Assembly (NCBI GenBank): GCA_016110215.1
Contig: JADWQD010000008.1
Span: forward strand, 1,116,001 to 1,180,000
Direction of reading: 5' to 3'
DNA from: Capronia americana
Lineage: Eukaryota > Ascomycota > Eurotiomycetes > Chaetothyriales > Herpotrichiellaceae
Length of the DNA stretch: 64,000 bases
In this document: in pieces, positions 44,214 to 54,843 of the stretch
Position numbering within the stretch: position 1 is the first letter of the stretch
Layout: each line of letters begins with the position of its first letter
The notes under the pieces: generated by a model
What the model was told of the DNA's origin: nothing
The model's database searches: none
What the model saw: only the letters and a program-made list of their open reading frames with translations
Translations under genes and position numbers: made by a program

Positions 44214-45478
44214 CCTTCTGCTACTTCTGCGCGCGCCTAGTGTTTCTAATTAATCCCCCTGTCTGTCGTACAAGGCGACGAGGCTGAGTTTCGTCGCTGG
44301 AAATGTCGTGCAGAGTATTATCTTCCTTCTCTTGGGGCGTGGGTCTAACCACGGTCGAGAAAGCACTTGCCTTTCGAGTTCAATGTCCCTCCGAGAAATG
44401 AAGAATCTGGTCAAGTGAGACGTCGATGTCAGTATCAGAGGCGATGGAAGATGGCATGGGGAAAGTTGGAGATAGCGATAAACGGTACGAGTCTGCGAGC
44501 ATCAGAGACCGCCGGAGAAGAGCCCCGACATGACGGAGATGGCCGGGCAAACAACCAGCGCAAAGAAGCGAGGCCCATGATTGCGATAGTAAACCGAGAC
44601 AGGTTGATTGAGCATCTAACGTTGCTTGACGAACCTTTGCTAGAGGTGCCAGTGGTCCTGCTGTCAGGTAATATGACATGTTCAAAGGCAGCCTTCATTG
44701 GCAGGAATCAAGATAAGATCTTTGTAGGCAAACGCTCTTCTGTGGACGGAGGCTCAAGTCCTGTTGAACCCTTTCATGTCAGGTTTGCCCTGCATATCAA
44801 GCCATCTTCGTCATGTCGTTGACAGGAACCGCTGTCGAGTTGGATCCATCCAGCTGTCTCAACAGCGAAATTGGGTTTAGGTGCGACCATCGCTTCCCCA
44901 TTGAGGCCGGTGGCTTCGATTTAGCGGGCTCGGAGTCTTTTGGGGGCGTCCACAGCCGGGGTTCCGGGGTCTTTAGCGGACTTTGGCTTGCAGATTTCGG
45001 GCTTTACAAGATCTCAGGGTCCAATGACCAGGCACACTCGATCCATGGCTTGTGGCCACAAAGACGCCGCAGATGACGCTGGCGAAGTTGAGCAGCTCAG
45101 TATCGAGACGATCGACAAATGCCGGCGTCTATCACTGGATAACTTCATGGGCTACTCGGAGAGATGATGACCCTCTCTATTTCCCCTCAGAGTGACTTTC
45201 GATCCAAACTGCCGTCGTCGCTTCCATACTTCACCTGCCCTCCGTAGTCCGCAGGTGGCTTGCATATATCTCCGGTGACTGCAATACAAATGTCAAACTT
45301 GGAGTACTCTTTGTGAAATTCACCAAAATGCCGGGTGCACGCACATGAGATACGTTGGACTTTACCGCCTTGCCGACTGTAGTACGGTCGCTCCTTCGGT
45401 AGCGAGATTGCTGCTCTGGTCCCAGACTTCGATCTTCACAACAATTTACAAGCCGACTTGAAAGACAAACAACTCAAA
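44214..45478. other. Intergenic region, no gene supported
   Basis: About 1.3 kb between divergent genes. Frames at 44367-44822 (plus) and 44380-44698 (minus) overlap and have no recognisable family. Promoters of both flanking genes should lie at its two ends. Confidence 0.5.
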
Positions 45479-45973
45479 ATGCCTTCACGTAACCTACAGG
45501 CCAACGGCCTGTCCCGTTCCCGGTCTCCATCACCCTCAGAATCTTTCGACAGCACATTATCATCTTCAAGCACACTGTGCTCCCCGACCGCAGACTCGTC
45601 GCCTCCTCCATCACCACCGACTACGAGTACGGCTGTTGCAACCCCGCCTTCCATGTACAGCAACTCAGGCACCCGACCGCGGCGGCTGACCCCGCCGCAA
45701 AGACTGCTTGGTGCCATCGATGAAGATAGCCCCACTGTGCAACCAGATCTGTCACTTTCGAGCAGCAATCAGGACCATCCGGTTGCTAAACTACATGTTT
45801 ATGCTGCGGTTGTCAACTCGAAACACAAGCCAACACTCGCAAGGACTCCTGGTACGCCTACCAACGAATTCGATATGGTGACCGGGCCAAATGGAGAACG
45901 ATTCACCGACCTACGCCTGAATCGGAAGACAGAAGTCGGCAGGGGTTGGAAGAAGTTCATGTGCTTTGGGTAA
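45479..45973 (+). CDS. Ser/Pro-rich small hypothetical protein
   Basis: From the ATG at 45479 (context CTCAAAATG) to TAA at 45971-45973, 164 residues. The first 90 residues are very rich in Ser, Thr and Pro and likely disordered, with many SP sites for proline-directed kinases. The last 60 hold ordered-looking sequence: VAKLHVYAAVVNSK, TNEFDMVTGPNGERFTDLRL and the basic-aromatic end RGWKKFMCFG. A perfect GTAAGT donor overlaps the stop codon; splicing to the CAG ending at 46030 would give GG-G then TGA, so both spliced and unspliced mRNAs end in the same residues. No family is recognised. Confidence 0.55.
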   Translation: MPSRNLQANGLSRSRSPSPSESFDSTLSSSSTLCSPTADSSPPPSPPTTSTAVATPPSMYSNSGTRPRRLTPPQRLLGAIDEDSPTVQPDLSLSSSNQDHPVAKLHVYAAVVNSKHKPTLARTPGTPTNEFDMVTGPNGERFTDLRLNRKTEVGRGWKKFMCFG

Positions 45974-46954
45974 GTTGATGCTTTCTTGATCTTCAACTCG
46001 GTGGTGAGGGCCCTCCTGATAGCCACCCAGGTGAAGTCGACCTCAGCTCTGAACAACTCCCTCCCAAAAAAATTCTGGACATTCCCGAATCGCAGTCACG
46101 GAGCACTAGAGGTGCGTCCACGTCTGAATGCGCTGGCCGCACCGCGACTTGCAGATCAAAGTGGGTGGACATACTGCGTAGCGGCCATACCGCAGCCAGA
46201 GCTTCATGGCGGGTAGCCGTCGTAACCTTTAACGAGCGGCATTGATACTAGAGACGGAAAACAGGACGCAGAAAGAGGACCTGGGAATGAGGACTATCAG
46301 CGTCCACCAGGATGTAACGAGCATGTCCGATTTCCTCAGTGTACAGTAACTTGTGGCTGAGCGAAGCCGCCTTGCTGCGTTAGCCTTTTCATTTGAGAGT
46401 CCAGGCAGAATTTCAATCTCAAATGCATCACAACCTTTTTCCATTGCAGTGCCTGCGTATTTGCTGAAACGCAATGTGGAAATCCGCAGCTTGGCGCATA
46501 GAGTTCGACGTTCTCAAGCACGACAGGTGAAGCGAATACGCAACCGCTGGCCCTTGCAGAGGCGAGCAGCGGCACGAGCACTGACATTTGTCATTTTGGG
46601 GAGGCTTGGGTGCCAGCGAGGAGCGGCGGAGCAAACCCAAAAGGGCTGGCTACGTCCATGACTTCATTACTGGCCAATGGGTGGCAAGCGGCCACAAATA
46701 CTTCATGAATACGTCGACGAGCCATGTAGATATATATACTGGGACGAGAGTCGCTGCAACTACAATATCTTGCACATAGCAATCATCCGAGCATCACATC
46801 TCACACAGCAGCCACTACCGCCATCATCTGAGCAATCACCTCTCAATCACCAGCACACCGAAGTAACAGCCTCACGCCACATCAACAGCATCCAGCACCT
46901 GTTCTTACCTGACCTCACGAATCCTTGCATCAGCAGCTCAGCCAAACACTCGAT
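45974..46954. other. Intergenic region, no gene supported
   Basis: About 1 kb between two small genes. Open frames on both strands overlap each other. The last ~200 bases are rich in CA and CT and probably form the promoter and leader of the next gene. Confidence 0.45.
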
Positions 46955-47239
46955 ATGGCATCTATCATCGTCGGCTCCGCCATCCTCATCGGCTACGTCG
47001 TTCACGAGCGCAAAGAGAAGAAGCTCGAGAAGGCACGCCTGGCCGGAGAACAATATTCGGATGTCCACGGCAAACCCACCGTTGTCAGTTCTCGTCAGCT
47101 GCGAAAGCAACAAAAGGTTGCGACGCCGGTCTTGCCAAGTTACGAAAGTGTTGTATCAGGACGGCCTGAGTTTGCTGCTGGCCGGACTGGGGATGCGAAG
47201 ACACGAAGGAATTCTGAGGAGAGTCGGAGGATAGTTTGA
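46955..47239 (+). CDS. Small single-pass membrane protein
   Basis: ATG at 46955 to TGA at 47237-47239, 94 residues. The N-terminus MASIIVGSAILIGYVV is a short hydrophobic helix, followed at once by a basic/charged segment ERKEKKLEKARLAG and a polar tail with a PSYESV-type motif and several basic residues. This layout, an uncleaved N-terminal anchor with a cytosolic tail, is common among small fungal proteins of unknown role. The annotated start is preferred to an upstream in-frame non-ATG opening. Antisense and other-frame openings over the same bases have no such structure. Confidence 0.6.
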   Translation: MASIIVGSAILIGYVVHERKEKKLEKARLAGEQYSDVHGKPTVVSSRQLRKQQKVATPVLPSYESVVSGRPEFAAGRTGDAKTRRNSEESRRIV

Positions 47240-48007
47240 GACAACCAATCGCATTTCAACAGGAGTTGGTCGGTATTGTGTACATACGAGTATGCGGGAT
47301 CTGGTTAAGCTTTAAGGCTTCTTTGTGAATGGCGTTCGGTCGTGGCAGGACAAGCTGATGGAACTCGAGCATAGATTCTGTGTGATTTCCTAATTTACTA
47401 TCACGATAATTAATCAAGTACTGTCCAAAGCCTGCTCAAGAGGGCCGTAGTTGCATTTCCGATGTCGCTCCGCATGCCACAACCTTTTTCCGTCCCTCGG
47501 CAGGAATTACTCCGCACATACCAAAATTGGAGCGTCCCTCTGAGTTGTCTCGAAGCTGCTTTTCTCTTTCGAACAAAATTCCCCATTGTCCTCTGCCGTC
47601 ATAACCGATCCCTAAACCCTCCTCTATCGCAAGCTCCATCTTCACAGTCACTGGCTTATCAAGAGACCCTACACCGTCGTTCGCGATGGCGGATTGGTTG
47701 TTGATCTACCTGGAACCTCCTTGCGGCATGGCTTGAGCATGGTTCCCACACGGTTCAGAACACCGATGTACATTTCTAATGCTTCGTTGGGCGGACTTTT
47801 GCACCGCACAATGTCACGGTTCTCCGTCTTCAAACACAAGTCCTGCGCATCTTTCACTTCTGGTTCCTTTACTTCCGTTGCTTCTGCTCTTTGAATTGTG
47901 TCTTGGATTTCCTGCCATTCTGCCGCTACTGTGCTATCTGTATTTGATTTGACTCGGTTATGGGGCTTGACACGCACGACGGAGCCCACATATCGGTGAG
48001 GAATCCC
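47240..48007. other. Intergenic region with a doubtful minus-strand frame
   Basis: About 770 bases. The minus-strand frame 47989-47669 is open for 106 residues and Lys/Glu-rich but begins at GTG, lacks an early ATG and shows no family, so it is not called as a gene. The promoter of the transporter gene should be near its right end. Confidence 0.45.
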
Positions 48008-49736
48008 ATGAGTGCATCACAATCGTTACAAGGTACCAGCCCCGTGTACTGCAGGGACGCAGACCTCTAACATTCTCGCAGACGTCAAGCTCGATTTCGA
48101 CCCATCCGATGCCTCCCAAGACACTCTCACAAGCGGGCGACCGCCCAGCGTGGCACCAGACGAGGCCCACGAAAAGAGGATTGACGCGCGGAAGATAATA
48201 TCCTTCAGCTCCACGGATCCAGACAACCCATACAATTTCCCTCGACGCAAGAAGCTTTACATCTTCTTCGCAGGCATCATGACCGTCATGAACAGCACCT
48301 TCTCCTCATCCCTCCCCAGCGGGGCGATTGATTTCATTGCCGATCACTATAATGTGACTCAGAAGGTCCAGATACCACTTCCCATATCTTGTTTTTTGGC
48401 CGGATATGTCATCGGACCAACACTCTGCGGACCTCTATCCGAGCACAGTGGCCGGCAGCGAGTGATTTTAAGCTTTTTCTCCGTGGCAACCCTCTTCAGC
48501 ATGGCATGCGCGGTCGCTCCGAATTGGCCGTCTCTGCTCTTCTTTCGCTTCATATGCGGGATTGGATTTTCTGGGCCAATCGCAATCACGGGCGGACTAT
48601 ATGCGGACGTGTATAATGACCCTAGAGAGCGCGGCCTGGCAATGGCATTCTTTATGAGTTCCACTGCCTTGGGACCTGTTCTGGCACCGGCCATTTCTGG
48701 CTTTATTGCTGAAAACACATCTTGGCGATGGGTGTTCGCCCTGGGCACGCTCCTGGCTGTTGCAACCATCCCCATTATTGTTTTAATGCCAGAGACTTAC
48801 GCTCCCGTTCTCTTGAGCCGCAAAGCTGCGAGGCTCCGCAAGGAAACAGGCGATCCGGACATCATCGCGAAAACCGACCTCCAGAAGAAGACCGTTCGAT
48901 ATGTCATGACCGTGGTCATGACTCGCCCTTACCGCATGCTGTTTCAGGAGGTCATTGTGATGTGTGTCTCTGCATATTGTGCTTTGGCGTACGGCATCTT
49001 CTATCTCTACTTCGAAGCATATCCAGTCATTTTCTTAGGGCCAGACTCAGTGTATGGGTGGTCATACGGCTTGGCGGGTCTTGCGTTCATTCCGATTGGT
49101 TTGGGCTCACTTCTTGCCACCCCGGTATACCTTTGGTGGGATTCGTATCTCGCAAAAGCGAGGAAGAGGAATGCAAAATGGGCTGAGCAGGAAGAGTACA
49201 GGCGGTTGCCCCTGGCTTGCATTGGCGGGCCGCTGTACGTTGTCTCACTGTTCTGGATTGGTTGGAGCGCGAAAGCTGAGACCTTTTGGCTGGCTCCCGT
49301 GGCTTCAGGGATAGTTTTCGGGGCCGCTTTTACATTGATCTTCATGGCTTTGCTCAACTATCTCAGTGACGCCTACGAAACCTTCGCGGCCAGTGCCCAG
49401 GGCATGGCGAGTACAGCGAGAAGCGTCTTCGGAACAGTGCTACCACTCGCCGCGCATTCAATGTTTTCCAGTCTTGGCATTGCATGGGCGTGCAGTCTGC
49501 TTGGGTTTTTGAGTCTTGGGATGTGCATCATACCTTTTGCATTCATCAGGTTTGGCGACCGCATCAGGGACAACAGCAAATTTTGCAAGGAGTTGAAGGA
49601 GCTAAAGGCAAAAGAGACTGCAGAATGCGAGGAGATGGAGGAGGAGGAACGGATGAGAGATCAACAGAGAGAAGGCGACGAGAAGGGCTGTGTGAGTGGG
49701 GAAAACGTGATCAATAAAGTCTATGATCGGGTGTGA
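48008..49736 (+). CDS. MFS transporter, DHA1 (drug:proton antiporter, polyamine/multidrug type), 12 membrane spans
   Basis: Exon 1 is only 25 bases (48008-48032, MSASQSLQ) and exon 2 is 48082-49736; the 49-nt intron runs GTACCA to CTCGCAG with CTAAC as branch site, phase 1. About 559 residues. The start at 48008 replaces a GTG opening 4 bases later in another frame. The protein has the DHA1 pattern: N-terminal NPYNFPRRKKL, first helix LYIFFAGIMTVMNSTFSSSL, loop 2-3 GPLSEHSGRQRVIL, antiporter region STALGPVLAPAISGF, then DTSWRW-like NTSWRWVFALG, and MPETYAPVLL after helix 6. The charged C-terminal tail is Glu-rich. It probably exports a small molecule at the plasma membrane by proton exchange. 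It ends 15 bases from the convergent FAD monooxygenase. Confidence 0.9.
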
Positions 49737-49751
49737 TGGGAGAAGATTCTG

Positions 49752-51169
49752 TTACAGCATGTCGATGGCTAAAGGAGGTGCGTTACGTCGCATGCGTGCC
49801 TTCTCCTCCACGTCGGACTCGACTACCTTCTTCAGGAACGGATCAGTCTGGTGCAGGGTTTCAGGGTCGCCCTCACAAAGCCGCCGCAGGTTCGCCTGAG
49901 TAAGTGGATCGACAACCTTCAAGAAAATATCGCGGCGGACTTGAGCATATCTGTCAAGAAGGCTACCGTTGGAATACGCCGTATCCTGGATTGTCGCAAT
50001 CAGGACGTCTGCCAGAGCACCGGCATCGAGAAGACCACCCGTCAGTCCCATCCTGTGACATGTCAGCAAGATTCTCAGACCAGACAAGAAACTCCTACGC
50101 TCCCATGGGGTTGCACAAATGCGCTGCATCGCCAGCCAGCAGTGCTCGACCAATGCGAAACGTGCTGGCGCAGCGCTGGTGGATTCGGTAAGGCGAGAAG
50201 TTCTTCAGTTCGTATTCCAACGGACGGGGTCCTGGGAACAACTTCTCGTACTTCATGGGCTGTCTTTGCTGCATTTGCTCGTAGGTGAGATTCTCCATCT
50301 CGCCGTATGAAACCCGCCACAGATCCGCGCCATTGATCTTTGTTATCACACCCCAATGGTCATTGTCACTAGAACTCGATGTCAACAAGATACCTACACA
50401 CTTCCAGGGATCAAGGACACACCATATCAAATTCGTCGCGTCGTACCCATATTTGTCGAACGGATACACGACATTGGTTGCGACCAGTTGCTGTGGCCAG
50501 GTGAATCCGTCGAATGAGACACCAAGCAGACGTCTCAACGTTGACCGTCCGCCATCCGCAGCGACGAGATACGAGGCAGAGAATTCCATTTTCTCCTTCT
50601 CTCCCGTCTCCACGGCCACCGTTACCGAGTCCGCTTGCTGATTGAATGTGACGACTCGATGGTTGAACAATATTCTCCCTAGCGTCGGGGTCTTCTCGAT
50701 TTCTTGCAGGATTATCTTCGATAGCTCATGCTGGCCCAAGACCAGCGTCTCATACTGCGCTCCCTCGCCAGCATCGGGTACATAAGGCCGGCCAAGCACA
50801 GCGATCACTTCTCCGTTCAATTTCCGCCAACTAACAACCTTGGCGCTGGAGCCAATCTGGCGTGCAGAGTCTAGGATACCGGCTTTGTCCAGCTCACGCA
50901 CTGCGATCGGCTGGTATACCATTGCCCGAGGAGACTGTTCAATCTCCGGTTGTGCTTCCAGGATGGTTGTGGGGATGCCCGCTTGGATCAGACGTTTGGC
51001 TGTCAGAAGGCCGACTGGCCCAGCGCCGACCTGCTCGCATATCATCAGATCTGTTGACCAGAGGCGACTGGCCCAAAATGTCACCGGGAAGTTCTTCGTT
51101 ACGTACCACAATGACGGATGGCGATTTCTGCAAACCATTCACTAGGACTGCTGCCTCTGCGACGGCCAT
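49752..51169 (-). CDS. FAD-dependent aromatic-ring monooxygenase (PHBH/phenol hydroxylase type)
   Basis: Exons 51169-51107, 51030-50099 and 50052-49752 (introns 76 and 46 nt), about 431 residues. The first join restores SVIV-VGAGPVGLLTAKRL, the dinucleotide-binding motif for FAD; the second restores CNPMGA-MGLTGGLLDAG. Other motifs: LVAADGGRSTLRRLLG (the DG motif) and RALLAGDAAHLCNP (the GD motif). All three flavin motifs of class A hydroxylases are present. Such enzymes use NAD(P)H and O2 to hydroxylate phenolic rings. At 431 residues it lacks the C-terminal thioredoxin-like domain of phenol hydroxylase. No signal peptide; likely cytosolic. The 3' ends of this gene and the DHA1 transporter lie 15 bases apart. 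Confidence 0.9.
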
Positions 51170-52727
51170 GATAGCAGGAATTCCAAGAAGTGTATTTCAG
51201 AGGGAGCACGGGAATCAACCACGATTCTTAAGGGCTGCTTTATGATATATATCGTTCGGCTTCGATGACAAGCCTTCTCACTGGAAAGGCATGATGCAGC
51301 TTACTCTTGTGCAAGTCCATCGTATTGCTCACGCTGATGGGAACCTCGCTCGTGCGAAATCTTGCAATGATCCGGAGTCCGTTGTCATATAGATAGGCAT
51401 ATCCGGTGATGACGAAGACCACATTGCATGGGCAAGCACCGCGAACCGCGACAAGCACTGGAAATACCTGGCATTGCAAATTAGGATGAAAAAAAGGACG
51501 CTGGCTACAGAAGTTGACGAAGTCGACCCCTACGCCGACCCTCGTATCTCTCAAGACGGTTGCCGAGGCTTCGTTGAACCGCGGACAAGCTAGCCATAAT
51601 CTCGGAACACGGGACGCTATTCGTCTCGAAAGGGCGTCTCAGTCTCATCCGATTATGTTGACCATCTGCAGATTATATCAGCACAATACGAAGAAGTCTG
51701 GTTGATCTCGCTGCTTAAGGAGGATTACTTCCAAATGATAAAACGGCCGCAACACACGGACTAAATCACATCGATCTACGAGTTTTCGACCGTGCTGAAC
51801 CGGACGGACGTACTGTATTCCTCCTACAGCTTATTTCGTGCGGCACGAGCGAGTGATCAACATTGGAGCGACTTTGGCAGAATGTCCCTACAATACTTTG
51901 GTCGAGACTTTCAATTCAAACCTGATCCTAGGCTGTAGAATACCTACGTACCTACCGAGTACCACTGTCCGCCAGCCCGCCCGCGATGTAATGTTTGACT
52001 TGGGCCGAGAAACGACGTCCGATCACCAAAAGGTACGCGGTACCGGGTACAAGTCTATACGGGCTTTATCCACAATCATCCATCGGCAACACTGTACAGC
52101 TGTTTGCAACAGAGCTCGGAGCCAAACATACTTGCATACTCCTTGTCAGTCAGTCGGCCAGCCCACGGGAAATAATGCAACCCCTGCATCAACCCGATCA
52201 CGCAGCCTCGTCACGTGTAGTTGGGGTCCCTGTTCAGCATCGCTACTTCAGCTCCCAAGTACTCCGTATTACAGTACTTGTCGAACGAACGAACAAAAGA
52301 CAGCGGTTGTCGGTGTGAGGACTGTGGCGCCCGGAGTCGGTCCGGAAGGGGAAGTTGCGTTTTATGGAACGTTCCGACGTCGATTGTAAGCACTAGTAGT
52401 TGCTTTCTACATAGTACACAGTGCCCAAGTACTGTATGTACTGTGCACAGTACTTCTGTAGCAATGTTGAGCTGATGGCATGATTGCAATCTCTGGTACA
52501 GTATCCTTCCATTTCAGCGGCGGTAATATGTTATGAAGAGTACAGACCACAGACCACAGAACACAGACCACGAACGACACCCTCCCTGTCTGACCCTGTC
52601 TGACCCTGTCTGTATTCAACTCTACCAGCATCGAAATAGATTGAAGGACCGAATGAATGGACGCATGAATGAATGAACGAAACGGCCCCAATCACGCAGC
52701 CGTCGAAGGGGGTGTGTGTGTGAGAAC
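51170..52727. other. Intergenic region with inverted and tandem repeats
   Basis: About 1.6 kb between the divergent FAD monooxygenase and bZIP genes. Short frames only. It contains an inverted repeat at 52427-52455, an ACCACAGA-type tandem stretch near 52543-52572 and a TGTCTGACCC tandem near 52588-52612, all within 300 bases of the bZIP start. Confidence 0.5.
52427..52455. repeat. Inverted repeat AAGTACTGT / ACAGTACTT
   Basis: AAGTACTGT at 52427-52435 is the exact reverse complement of ACAGTACTT at 52447-52455; the 11 bases between contain another GTACTGT. It lies about 270 bases before the bZIP ATG and could be a regulatory site or a small hairpin. Confidence 0.7.
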
Positions 52728-53269
52728 ATGCAGAATCTCCAACCACCAACAGACAGTATTAGTAGCAGCAGCACCACCCACGCGCAAGGAGAGGACGACG
52801 CTGCCGACGCCGCCGCCGCCGCCGCTGCTGCTGCTGCTGTCGCGCCCGCCATGCAATCGAAACCCATGATTTCGGAGAAGCGCCGGTTCCAGAATCGCGA
52901 GTCCCAGCGGAAATACAGTGAGTGGCAGGCACTTTTCGAACCGGTTTCGTCCTTTTTGCTTTCACTTTTTCCTTTCTTGACCGGATCGCTTGGAACTATG
53001 TACTTAGATAGTCTGTTCTGTCTGTCACTATACAGTAGGGGGGAGGTATTTCTTTTTGGCGAATTCGTTGCATTGAGTTGCGAAACCCGATGGGTATTAA
53101 CTTTATGTGTTTATGTGTTTATTTGTTATGTTTGGTGTTGATGTTGATGTTGATGTTTACTAACTTACCTTACCTGTTCTCCTCGGAATAAGGGGAGAAG
53201 CAGAGGAGACGATTGCTCATGCTGGAAGATATCGCTGGCGTTCGGCCGCGCACAATCGTCCTTTCGCCG

Positions 53270-53300
<31 letters not shown>

Positions 53301-54709
53301 AGCAGCAGCAGCAGAGTCATCGGGCGTCGGATGAGTTCATTCAGGGAGAGCGGAACTGGGAGTGGGATAATACGCCATGTTCTCAGGACGCGAGGGGTCC
53401 TCTTATGGCGATGTCAATAACACTGCCACAGCCACAGCCAGTGCCTCTGCCGGCACCAATGCCGGCGGGATTGGAATGTACGCAGGAGAACTCGTATTTT
53501 GACCCGCTTGGACTGTCAACGTTACACGGTCTCCCGGGGTTCAGTCCGGGGCCTGTGGTAGGGCTCTCTGATCGACATTTGGCATTGTTTCCGCCCTCGG
53601 AGCGATCCAGACTTGTAGCTATGTCGGCTGATACCAGTACCGGTACTGGTTCTGGGGCCTGCACCTCGCCAGATACGGTGGGGCTGGGCATACGACACGG
53701 GGAAGATGGTCTGAGCCCTCTGACAAGCCATATGCCCGATAATGCGCTAGGACATGCCCAGCAATGGACGCCGTCGTACCTCGAATCCGTAACACCTAGG
53801 TCAACGCTGTCTCTTGCCGGCTGCACGCCTGTGTCTGAGCACATGGCGGGGCGGAAGCGCGACACCGGCACGAGAGACTCTCACGACGACGACACAGTGC
53901 CGAGCAAAGGAACGACACCGGTAGACAGGCAGCTGAGTTCCCGGCTCATTGCCAATACCGCGTCACCAGTGCCGCCACCACCACCATCATCATCATCAGA
54001 GCCGACAGGTCCGCTCGCGCAGTCATCACGCATCACAGGCCACAGCGACTCCTCCAGCACCGTCGACACAAGCACCACCGTCCGCGACGATCAGCTCCTC
54101 CGTCTCCCCGACCCGATCGCCAACTCGTTCCGCGTCGCCCAACTCTCCTTCCTGGCCGCGTACATGGCCAACGCCGCACACTTGGGCCTCTCCTCCGCGG
54201 CGGCCGCCCACCACGCCACCGAATCCCCCTTCTTTCTCCACGGCGCGGCGGCCCTCTCCCCTGAAGTGGCCGTTCGCGAGCAGGACTTCTTCAACACACT
54301 CAAACCCGACCTACAGCCCTGCGCCACCCAGATCATGTACAGCCACCATCCCTTCCTGGACGTGCTCCCCTTCCGCACCTTCCGCGAGCGTGCTATCCTC
54401 CTGCTCAGGGCCGAGCCGCCCATGTTCGACCAGGCCGAGCTGTGCCGCGACCTGTTGAATGACGGGCTGGTGTGTTGGGGATCGACGACGACGATCGGTT
54501 GTGGCAGCGGCGGGAGGAGTGGGGCGTCAGCAGCAGCAGCAGCCAGGGGGTCGGGCTCAGGCACGCCGTGGGATATACGCAGCTGGGAAGCCAGGCCTTG
54601 GTTCTTGAAGAAGTGGTGGATGGTGGCTGGGGGGAAGGGGTGTGAGATGGAGAGCCAGAGTCGTTGGTGGTATGAGATGAGGGGGGATCGGTCTTCTTGT
54701 GCGTGGTAG
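52728..54709 (+). CDS. bZIP transcription factor with C-terminal DUF3425 domain
   Basis: Exons 52728-52917 and 53193-54709. The 275-nt intron (GTGAGT to AATAAG) splits the basic region: RRFQNRESQRKY joins to REKQRRRLLMLE. About 568 residues; the ATG at 52728 is the first of the frame. N-terminus has an Ala run coded by a GCC/GCT repeat. The zipper after the basic region is short. A Pro run next to a Gln run (from CCG and CAG repeats, 53262-53314) and a long disordered middle follow. The last ~200 residues match DUF3425: FLDVLPFRTFRERAILLL, then PWDIRSWEARPWFLKKWW and SRWWYEMRG. This family is fungus-specific and generally acts in regulation of development, stress or metabolism, with the DUF3425 part of unknown chemistry. 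It converges on the HET gene 134 bases away. Confidence 0.85.
53262..53314. repeat. CCG and CAG triplet runs coding Pro and Gln tracts
   Basis: A run of CCG/CGC triplets passes directly into CAG triplets in the second bZIP exon, coding about nine Pro followed by five Gln. Such triplet runs vary in length between strains. Confidence 0.9.
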
Positions 54710-54843
54710 GGCAGCGAGTTTGCGAGGGTGTGTGAGTGTGCATCCGAGCGCCGCGCTGTGTTGGAGTGTCCCACGTCTCTACTTACAGATTTAGGAACCT
54801 AGGGGTCGAATATGGCACTCCTCATATCTCGACGCACATACAC

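Noticed and set aside
44367..44822. 151-codon plus-strand frame
   Set aside because: No family or structure, and a minus-strand frame competes over the same bases.
46677..47234. 185-codon plus-strand frame overlapping the small membrane protein
   Set aside because: Different frame from the ATG-led protein with a clear membrane helix; its own start is not an ATG and it shows no domain.
47669..47989. 106-codon minus-strand frame, Lys/Glu-rich
   Set aside because: Opens at GTG, no early ATG and no family; kept only as a note in the spacer entry.
51240..51554. 104-codon minus-strand frame upstream of the FAD monooxygenase
   Set aside because: No recognisable family and it sits in the promoter region of the monooxygenase gene.
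54091..54774. 227-codon minus-strand frame over the bZIP second exon
   Set aside because: It is antisense to the DUF3425 coding region, whose motifs are clear; the frame is a shadow of its codon pattern.
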